A stretch of 64,000 nucleotides of DNA from Meira nashicola (taxonomy: Eukaryota; Basidiomycota; Exobasidiomycetes; Exobasidiales; Brachybasidiaceae). Location: contig BCJU01000001.1 in the NCBI GenBank assembly GCA_001600355.1, positions 2,873,178 through 2,937,177 of the forward strand. The letters run 5' to 3'. The notes beneath the pieces are model-generated. The model did no database searches and was not told the origin of the DNA. It was given only the letters and a program-made list of their open reading frames with translations. Shown here piece after piece: positions 29,296-36,419 of the stretch. Both the position numbers and the translations under genes were made by a program. The number at the start of each line of letters is the position of its first letter. Within the stretch, counting starts at the first letter, position 1.

Positions 29296-31767
29296 TTATT
29301 CTTCATCTCCTTCTGTCCATCCAACACGGACAGCTTGGGTTGTGCTTTCGTATAATTCCAACTGTAAAGCAGCCAAGAAGCAAGGAACGCTACAACGATC
29401 AGCATTGAGCCAATATCGTTTTAAATTAGCCACATTAGCTGCTCCTTGCCTTGCTTCTCCAACTAATCGCATATTGGCAATGTCATCTTGATCTCCTGCA
29501 TCAAATGTTAACGAAGTACCTTTTGATGTTCGTGCGTATACTGAACGTAATTTTACCTTTCCACGAGAAAGAACATGCATATCGTACCCGAATAAAGCTT
29601 TGACTGCAGCAACATATTCGCTTGCTTTCGCACCAAAGACTTCTTTGAGTCGATCGAAAGCTTTATCTCTATCACGCATCGTCTGTTGTAACTTAGCATA
29701 ATCAACCTTCATATTTTCTAATGACTGAGCTGGAATCATTCCGCCATCATTCGAATTTTTTGATACGCTATTCGACTGCCCAACTCGCTCATTGAGTTCT
29801 TTTACTTGTTCAATCAATTGAGAATTCTCCTTCTTTAAAGCATCCAACGTGCTCGTTCTGATCACTCGATCTCGGCTTACAGGATTATCTTTGAGTTCCA
29901 AAACTTGCAACTTGCTCTGATCGAATTCACCTCTACCTAGTCGTACAAAAAGCTCATCGTTTGACTTGCCCAACGAGATACATTGTTTCTCCAATTCGGC
30001 ATACGATTGCTTTGACTCTTCGATGAGCTTCAGTAGCTCCTTTTCGCGCTCTTCATGTGCGCTTTCCAACCGGTTCTTTTCATCAGCAGATATCACGCCA
30101 GGTGCATTGAGACTGGTCAAGACATTTTGGGCTTCTTCGAGCTCAGCTTGAACCGTTTCTATTTCGTCGTTCCTTGCCTTCAGCTGTTCTTCTAACAAAA
30201 CAATTTGTTCCGCCGAAGCACCATCATACTGAACGGACATATTTTGTGCCTCTTGTTGGTATGTGTCAAGAAGGCGCTTATAGTTTTCCAATTCCATTGC
30301 AACGGCTTCTCTTGCTTTTTCACTTTTCAATCTTGCTGTTTTGCTTTGTTCGAGTTCGAAAGATAACTTTTCCGCCCGAGCTGCTTCTGCTTTTTGCGAT
30401 TCTTCCAACTCAATTTGTTGCTTGCGCAGAGTATCCGCCCTTTGCGTCAATGATACACTTCTCGACAAAAGTCCAGCAAAAGCTCCTTGCAATTTGGACA
30501 GGTATGGCCCCACGGTCGAAACAGAAATCGTTGCTAGCTCATCAATCTCAGCCGCTTTTGCATATGTATCCGAATAGGTAGCATATGCTTCTTGGTAAGC
30601 ATGCGTTTCCCGGCCGGAACGAATCGATTGTTGCCACTCCAGCTTCTCGCTCTCCAAATCTTGAGCCTTTGTCTCTGCTTCCGCGAGTTTCCGTCGAATT
30701 TCGCTCATCACGCCCACCTTTTTCTCTAGATCCCGATTCTGTTCCTTGAGAGCTTCAACGCTATCTTTGCGTGATTGTAGATGTTTATTGTCATGTGAAA
30801 GTGTGAGATTATCCGCTTCCAATTTCCGAATCTTTGCAAGAAGGCTGTGAAGCTCTTTTGTTAGTTTGGCAGATTCTTCGTCATCCTTTCTTCCAGTCTG
30901 TAATTGATCTCTTTCCCTTTGCCAATCCTCTTCTTGGCTTTTCAGTTGTTCTTCTAATCGCTTACGAGCATGCTCTTGAGCTTCTGCTTCCTCAGCTGCA
31001 CCGGCGTATTGTGCTTCTAACTCTGCAATTTTGGTGGATAACGACGTCTTTGTAGTTTGTGCACTCTGCAAAGCTTTGGCTTTCTCCGAATCTGCATCAT
31101 CAATATGGGAGGATAATTCATTGTTTCTTGCTTGAAGTTCATTCACACGCTGCTGTAAAGCTTTCTTTTGTTGTGCATTTGTTCGTCTTTCTTCGACAAG
31201 ATCTTCATTGAGTGCTTCCCATTGACGTAAAAGTCCAGCCCTTTCTTCCTTTTCTTTTTCCAACTCCCTGCCTTTTGCACTTAATTCTTGTTGCAAACGT
31301 TCATAAGCTTGTTGGGCTAAAAGCTCTTTGCGTTTAAATTCTGCTTCCATAGTAGAATTATCATTGGATGCTGCCAATGAAGATCGTGCAGATCCACCAC
31401 TGGTCAGGAACGGTCTCTTATTCGAGCCTCCGTTTGGGGTTGCATGATTTGCATCTTGTAATCCTGTACTTGATATACTCCTTTTGACTGAAGATGATGG
31501 AGGCTGTACAGCAATTCTACTAGCCTGAGGTGTTCCTTTTGCCAATCCGAAAGGTGCTGTCGTACCGCTTGTGCTGCCAAATCCGAATCGTCTCGGTGGA
31601 TCCGCATGTCCATCTCTTGATGGAGGTCGATATCCCCCTAAAGGACCTCCGCCTGCTGCTGCTGTTGTTGAAGATGCAAAAGCAGCACTGGAAGGAGAAG
31701 GAGCTCTTTTTGGAATACCTCCAATATTGGAACTTGGTCCAGGTATACCACTCCTCCTTCTATCCAT
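29296..31767 (-). CDS. MAD1: spindle assembly checkpoint protein MAD1
   Basis: Mad1 recruits and activates Mad2 at unattached kinetochores. The predicted protein is 823 residues. The first 130 are Ser/Gly/Pro-rich; most of the rest is heptad-rich coiled coil (for example ELEKEKEERAGLLRQWEALN). A Mad2-interaction-like segment, KLQVLELKDNP (around residue 614), matches the human KVLHMSLNP region in spacing. DRLKEVFGAK (around 704) contains the RLK motif that contacts Bub1. The C-terminal RWD-like domain reads VAAVKALFGYDMHVLSRGKV through VPCFLAALQLELYESTTQ. ATG 31767 (MDRRRSG) was chosen because the upstream extension opens at TTG. It shares a 222-bp divergent promoter with CTK3. Confidence 0.9.
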   Translation of the reverse strand: MDRRRSGIPGPSSNIGGIPKRAPSPSSAAFASSTTAAAGGGPLGGYRPPSRDGHADPPRRFGFGSTSGTTAPFGLAKGTPQASRIAVQPPSSSVKRSISSTGLQDANHATPNGGSNKRPFLTSGGSARSSLAASNDNSTMEAEFKRKELLAQQAYERLQQELSAKGRELEKEKEERAGLLRQWEALNEDLVEERRTNAQQKKALQQRVNELQARNNELSSHIDDADSEKAKALQSAQTTKTSLSTKIAELEAQYAGAAEEAEAQEHARKRLEEQLKSQEEDWQRERDQLQTGRKDDEESAKLTKELHSLLAKIRKLEADNLTLSHDNKHLQSRKDSVEALKEQNRDLEKKVGVMSEIRRKLAEAETKAQDLESEKLEWQQSIRSGRETHAYQEAYATYSDTYAKAAEIDELATISVSTVGPYLSKLQGAFAGLLSRSVSLTQRADTLRKQQIELEESQKAEAARAEKLSFELEQSKTARLKSEKAREAVAMELENYKRLLDTYQQEAQNMSVQYDGASAEQIVLLEEQLKARNDEIETVQAELEEAQNVLTSLNAPGVISADEKNRLESAHEEREKELLKLIEESKQSYAELEKQCISLGKSNDELFVRLGRGEFDQSKLQVLELKDNPVSRDRVIRTSTLDALKKENSQLIEQVKELNERVGQSNSVSKNSNDGGMIPAQSLENMKVDYAKLQQTMRDRDKAFDRLKEVFGAKASEYVAAVKALFGYDMHVLSRGKVKLRSVYARTSKGTSLTFDAGDQDDIANMRLVGEARQGAANVANLKRYWLNADRCSVPCFLAALQLELYESTTQAVRVGWTEGDEE

Positions 31768-31989
31768 GGCAGCGTTTGTGAGTATTTTTGTATGGTGGAT
31801 GGTAGTAATGTGTTGGTTAATCTGCAAGGTGTTTAATTCCCTAGGCTCCAAATATTTTCTACGCGTTCAAGATTCATACAAAATGTGTAGACTGTAGTCT
31901 ACATAATTCTTGAAGCGTGTGTCTGTTCACTCGCATGAATGTAATAAACCAACTCTTTTCGTTGTTGTATACCAATCAATTGCATTCGA
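31768..31989. promoter_or_regulatory. bidirectional promoter MAD1-CTK3 with nested dyad symmetry
   Basis: The centre holds a perfect dyad TGTAGACT-GT-AGTCTACA (31886-31903). Outside it, ACGCGTTCAAGATT (31861-31874) and AATTCTTGAAGCGT (31905-31918) are near-complementary arms. ACGCGT at 31861-31866 equals the MluI cell-cycle box of yeasts, which would suit a mitotic gene, though the hexamer is common here. Confidence 0.5.
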
Positions 31990-33177
31990 ATGGCAATGGA
32001 TGTTTTTCAAATTCGATTGGACTGTATCGCATTAGTCAAAAAGCTTAATGCATCTCAACAAGCGATAGCAAAAGTGGTGGATTTTGCTGTAAAATATGCT
32101 TCTGTAGCAGCAGATGATGTTTGGGATTGCATCATTTCGGAATGTGAAAAGTCATCTTTGAATACCAAACTCAACATTTTATTCTTACTTGATGCTCTTT
32201 TGCTCAGTATTGTGGATCCTATTGGTTATTCTTCTTTTTCAGATGCAGGTTCTAGCTCTACCAAATTGGAAGGCTCATCAAATTCCACAATAACAGCCTC
32301 TACATATTTGACCTTAGCATCGCGTGATTTGGGTAGGATCGTGGATAGCGTTGTACCAAAAGAAGATTGGGATGCCGTTCGAATGAATGCGACAGACACA
32401 CAAAAAGTTCTTTCATCGTGGAAAAGAGTGGGAATATTTGAATTGTCAGGAATAGATACGAACATTGACGATCTTCAAAATCGTAAAGAAGCTCTTTCTA
32501 AACTTTCCTCTTCTTCTCATACACGATTCTCAAAACAAGACACTTTAAGAAGGATCGAAGAAGATCGAGAGCGTCATAAACGTTTAAGAGAGCGAGTTTG
32601 GATTTTACCTGCAAAGTCATTCGCTGATGCTGTTCCTCAAAGGGTCCTTTCTGCCAACAATAAATCTGCTCTCAATTCTGTAAAGAGGACAGAAGGAGCA
32701 AAGGTTACATCATCTTCCACCAACAGGCCTGATGCTTTAACTATAGAATTCGATGATATGTGGGAGAGTGTAAGCGATTTAAACGAAGATGATTATGACA
32801 AGATGCAAGATGTCGATCGAAAATGGTGGGGTAGCGTACAATTTTATGAGAAACAATTAGCAGCGGAAAAGGAAAGAATTGAAGCAAATGAAACAATACA
32901 AACGTTTGAACAAGAAGATGAAAGGAAGCGAAGACGTTCGAATGAAATCGAAGATCAAATACTTCCAAAACGTAAATATGACCAAAATGATGAAAGAAAA
33001 GACCATTATGATCGAAATTCGCGCGATGACAGGCCACTACCAAACAGATGGCGAAAGATTGGATCATCGCATCGTTCAGAAGGGGATAGCAAATCTTCTT
33101 CATCGTCAAGAGGTGGATCGTTTGAGAATAATTGGAAAAGAAGGAATAATAATCAAAACAGGAGAAATCGTTGGTAG
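31990..33177 (+). CDS. CTK3: CTD kinase subunit gamma (Ctk3-like, CID domain)
   Basis: Ctk3 is a subunit of CTDK-I, which phosphorylates Ser2 of the RNA polymerase II C-terminal repeats. The 395-residue protein starts MDVFQIRLDCIALVKKLNAS, then VWDCIISECEKSSLNTKLNI and LFLLDALLLSIVD: a CID-type helical repeat fold as in the Ctk3 N-terminus. HKRLRERVWILPAKSF follows in the middle. The conserved C-terminal element reads IEFDDMWESVSDLNEDDYDK, as in fungal Ctk3 (DEFxxxWExxSDLNEDDY). The last 100 residues are Arg/Lys/Asn-rich. The first ATG is at 31990; M3 is an equally plausible start. Single exon, head-to-head with MAD1. Confidence 0.85.
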   Translation: MAMDVFQIRLDCIALVKKLNASQQAIAKVVDFAVKYASVAADDVWDCIISECEKSSLNTKLNILFLLDALLLSIVDPIGYSSFSDAGSSSTKLEGSSNSTITASTYLTLASRDLGRIVDSVVPKEDWDAVRMNATDTQKVLSSWKRVGIFELSGIDTNIDDLQNRKEALSKLSSSSHTRFSKQDTLRRIEEDRERHKRLRERVWILPAKSFADAVPQRVLSANNKSALNSVKRTEGAKVTSSSTNRPDALTIEFDDMWESVSDLNEDDYDKMQDVDRKWWGSVQFYEKQLAAEKERIEANETIQTFEQEDERKRRRSNEIEDQILPKRKYDQNDERKDHYDRNSRDDRPLPNRWRKIGSSHRSEGDSKSSSSSRGGSFENNWKRRNNNQNRRNRW

Positions 33178-33676
33178 TGTAGCAATTGTACTTTTTATTT
33201 ATTGTATTATCCTATCAATGTACCATTCAACCATTTAGCAACTCCTTATCAATATTTGTCCTCCTCAAATATATAGACTGTGTATATATGATTACCCCAA
33301 AGGAGTTTCATAAATAACGCCAAGTACAGGAGGAGCCGCCCCTGTAACATTCTAGCGGATAGTTGAATTCATTCGGCATATTAACCGGCGTGAAGCTATT
33401 CTTTTTTTCTCTGAGCGTATGCACAGATTAGCGGGCTTCGAGCATTTATCTTAAAATCTACGCATTTACAGGGTGTTGAGTTCCGTGGTCTCACATAATT
33501 AGTAGTGGAGGAGTATACCTGTACCTTACCTATTTGAACCCCTTCTTTTGCTTACCAATTTTCATCCTCACTATCTTGCAAAGATTTCATATGCTATGTT
33601 GATGATTTGCAAATAGAGGAAAAGCACACCTTATAAAGAAAGCAATGCTAACACAGTAAAGAAAGAAAAAAGAAGT
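33178..33676. other. intergenic region
   Basis: AT-rich spacer between CTK3 and the next plus-strand gene, with a small ACAGG / CCTGT hairpin near 33327-33348. Nothing else is seen. Confidence 0.5.
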
Positions 33677-35923
33677 ATGACTATGTCCGGCGATCCCAAA
33701 TCACCTTCTTCTCGCGGTCATTTGATCTTGAAATCTCATTCTCCTCTACCTCGATTTCGATGTGCGATCCCTGTACCGCAAACGACAGCTCTGGTATCGC
33801 AACTTAGGAATACAGTCTTGGCAATCCTTACCGGTCAAGCAACAGCAAAAGATCCATCGTCTTCAATCAATTCTAATTCGGAAGCAGGATTAAGTTATTC
33901 CGAACATTTAAAACAACAAACATTACATGAATGGAGATTAAAAGGACTCGTTTTAGAACTTAAACAGAATGCTTTAATTGCTCCAGAAACACGTCAATAT
34001 ATGGATGATGATGATGGAAATGAGGAATATGAGAAAAGAGGAACGGGTTTCGTATTGGCTGACGATCATGAATGCGCTTTATTGGAACATGGGGATGAGA
34101 TCAATATTTGGTTACGCGAAGGACAAGAGATCGATTCTTTACGTTTACCAAAATTATCTTCAAAGCATGAGTATGGTTTACCCAATCAACCATCGTTAAC
34201 CCGATCTGGAACTCTTCTTGGTCCACCACCACCATACACAAAAACACAGGAAGAGTACGAATTTGGAGCTCCTTCTGCAACATTAATTGAACCAAGAGAG
34301 CCCTCTTCACATTCTTCAAGCGTTTCAGCACATCCCAATGGACAATATGAAACCACTATGCGACACAAGAGTACGCCTGCTGGCTGGCATCGAGTTTTGT
34401 ATTTGAATAATAACAACGATGCAAACGGTGTATCCAACAATGCAGCACCGAAAGCAGTAAAGCGCAATAAACCGAAAAGGCTCATGTCGGAAGGGTCGTA
34501 TGGATTGGTTGACCAAACACCCAAACCCACTCGACGCAATTCGTCCAATATTCCAGCAAAACCTCCGATTATTAAAGAGCCAATTGATGGTATATCATCT
34601 GAAGTCAAAAGATCGCCTTTGCATTCCCCTCCAACATCACCTTCTATATCGAATAAAGAGATTTTGATGTCACAAGCAATCACAGAATCTGGTCCATCAA
34701 AAGCAGCTCGAGTTGAACGGGAAAAAGTACGGAAAGCAGGTCAAAAGTCTATGCCTTCACAAGCCTTGATTATTGGACCTGGTGTACAAGGCAAAGTTGG
34801 AAGGGTAAATAGTGGCGGTGAGAGTAGCAATAAGGGTGCAACAACTCCTTCTGTAGATGGAGCGGAAGCGGGAGAATATGGTAATATGGAGGCATTTGTC
34901 TCTTTCACTGCTGCCAGTTCTGAGGTACATCAGATTAAAAACAGCGCACCTTTAGGATCACGTAGAATGTCAAGCAGATCAGGAACTTCCGGCAAAGATG
35001 AGAGAATGGCAAAGATTACAGAAGCCTCACGAGCATCAGGAGAAGGACAAAATGGCAGTAATGGAAAAGCTTCGGGAGTCTCGCTTGCTTCTGGACTGGC
35101 GACTAACAATGGAACAAATAATGAGGATAGTAATGCAAAGAATGGAAAGAGTAGGCCTATCTTTAAGAAGTATGTGAAGTTACCGGAGAAGCCTGAACTT
35201 CCACCTATACGAAATTTACTTCCTTTTGAAAAAGATGATGGCTCAGTAAGTGAAACATTGATGGCCATGCCGACACCTTCGTCTTCCCTTTTACCACCTG
35301 TGGATGATGCAACACCCGGTAGTAGCAGTCAACAAAGTGAACGTGAATTGCAACTAACAGAAGATGCAGCTCTGGCTCGTGCCTTGGCTGAAAGTTTAAC
35401 ATACGAAAGAAGTCCTTCCACATCTAACCCTCCTACACCTGGTCTTTCAAATGCAACTAGTCGAGCTCTATCTGCTTCTCCTGCTCAATTAATTCAATCA
35501 AGACCACAAAATGTTACCCAGAAATCGTCTTCGAGCACTGAAGCATCTAAACTTTTGAATCGCAAAACGAGTAATGATGCAAGCAAATCAGACCAAAGAA
35601 AGTTTTCAACCCAGCAACAATTGCCTGGAATTGCAAGACAAGCAAGCGGAGGAGCGGTAAGTAACGGAAGCGGAAAAGGAGATGAAATACAGTTGAGTAA
35701 AGCAGAAAAGCGTTATAACGAAGTGAAAAAGGCATTAGAAGCGGAAAAGAATAAACAAGCGGAACAAGAACGTAATCGAAAAGAGAAAGCACAAAAAGAA
35801 AGAGATGAACGTGAAAAGTTCTTACAAAAGATTGAACATGAAAGGAGACAAAAACAAGAAAAAGCTAGATGGGAAGTTTGGGATGAAGTTCGATCTCGTC
35901 AAACCAAAGAGCAAACTCGTTGA
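33677..35923 (+). CDS. hypothetical protein with UIM-like motif and C-terminal coiled coil
   Basis: Not a family I recognise. It is 748 residues in one exon. The N-terminal 160 residues look folded and conserved in character: RGHLILKSHSPLPRFRCAIP, LHEWRLKGLVLELKQNALIA, and GTGFVLADDHECALLEHGDE leading to INIWLREGQE. A PPPPYTKTQEEYEFG segment (PPxY-containing) follows, then about 330 residues of low-complexity sequence. Near residue 561, LTEDAALARALAESL fits the ubiquitin-interacting-motif consensus (acidic patch, Ala-x-x-x-Ser). The C-terminal 80 residues are an uninterrupted charged helix (KALEAEKNKQAEQERNRKEK). A PPxY plus UIM combination would suggest a ubiquitin-pathway adaptor, but this is inference. 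ATG 33677 or 33683 (MSGDP). Confidence 0.7.
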   Translation: MTMSGDPKSPSSRGHLILKSHSPLPRFRCAIPVPQTTALVSQLRNTVLAILTGQATAKDPSSSINSNSEAGLSYSEHLKQQTLHEWRLKGLVLELKQNALIAPETRQYMDDDDGNEEYEKRGTGFVLADDHECALLEHGDEINIWLREGQEIDSLRLPKLSSKHEYGLPNQPSLTRSGTLLGPPPPYTKTQEEYEFGAPSATLIEPREPSSHSSSVSAHPNGQYETTMRHKSTPAGWHRVLYLNNNNDANGVSNNAAPKAVKRNKPKRLMSEGSYGLVDQTPKPTRRNSSNIPAKPPIIKEPIDGISSEVKRSPLHSPPTSPSISNKEILMSQAITESGPSKAARVEREKVRKAGQKSMPSQALIIGPGVQGKVGRVNSGGESSNKGATTPSVDGAEAGEYGNMEAFVSFTAASSEVHQIKNSAPLGSRRMSSRSGTSGKDERMAKITEASRASGEGQNGSNGKASGVSLASGLATNNGTNNEDSNAKNGKSRPIFKKYVKLPEKPELPPIRNLLPFEKDDGSVSETLMAMPTPSSSLLPPVDDATPGSSSQQSERELQLTEDAALARALAESLTYERSPSTSNPPTPGLSNATSRALSASPAQLIQSRPQNVTQKSSSSTEASKLLNRKTSNDASKSDQRKFSTQQQLPGIARQASGGAVSNGSGKGDEIQLSKAEKRYNEVKKALEAEKNKQAEQERNRKEKAQKERDEREKFLQKIEHERRQKQEKARWEVWDEVRSRQTKEQTR

Positions 35924-36419
35924 TTTCTTCTTTTTCTTTTCATCATTGTTGAGTAGAGCACCACTGTATATTTATTGATTTCATTTTTCAAATTCAGCAC
36001 CACATACGGACCCCATCATATTTATTGCTTCGGATCATATTGTGCTTCAATTCATCGTATTCATACATACATTAGTGTGCGGCATCTATTCTTCATATAG
36101 TCTGATACTAGGTAGTATAGAAGCTGTGAGATCCCTAAATATATGCGGTGCGGGGAGGCGTGGCGCTCATGCATAAAAGCAAGATTTATATCAATCACAG
36201 CGCTGGGTTGCGCTGCGCTGCGCAACGCACACAACGCCGAACATTTTTCTCCTGACGTGCATGAGAAATAAGATTAAAGGTGGTTTAAGCGTTTGCATAA
36301 GTACGTAGTCCTCCTACACAAAAAAGAAATGCGGCGAAAGATTGTCCCTTCTTATCTTCTTGAACAATAGTAAACCTAAAAACATTCACTTTATTCCATC
36401 TTGTGTGCTGGTCATCAAA
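35924..36419. promoter_or_regulatory. intergenic region with GC-rich island
   Basis: An AT-rich spacer with an abrupt GC-rich island at about 36150-36240. It contains GTTGCGC...GCGCAAC arms and the 17-mer TGCGCTGCGCTGCGCAA (36209-36225), which recurs exactly at 57241-57257. Confidence 0.5.

Noticed and set aside
5334..31866. ACGCGT hexamers as a cell-cycle (MCB) regulon across the window
   Set aside because: About ten copies are expected by chance in 64 kb at this base composition, and roughly that many are present; only the MAD1-CTK3 copy has supporting context.
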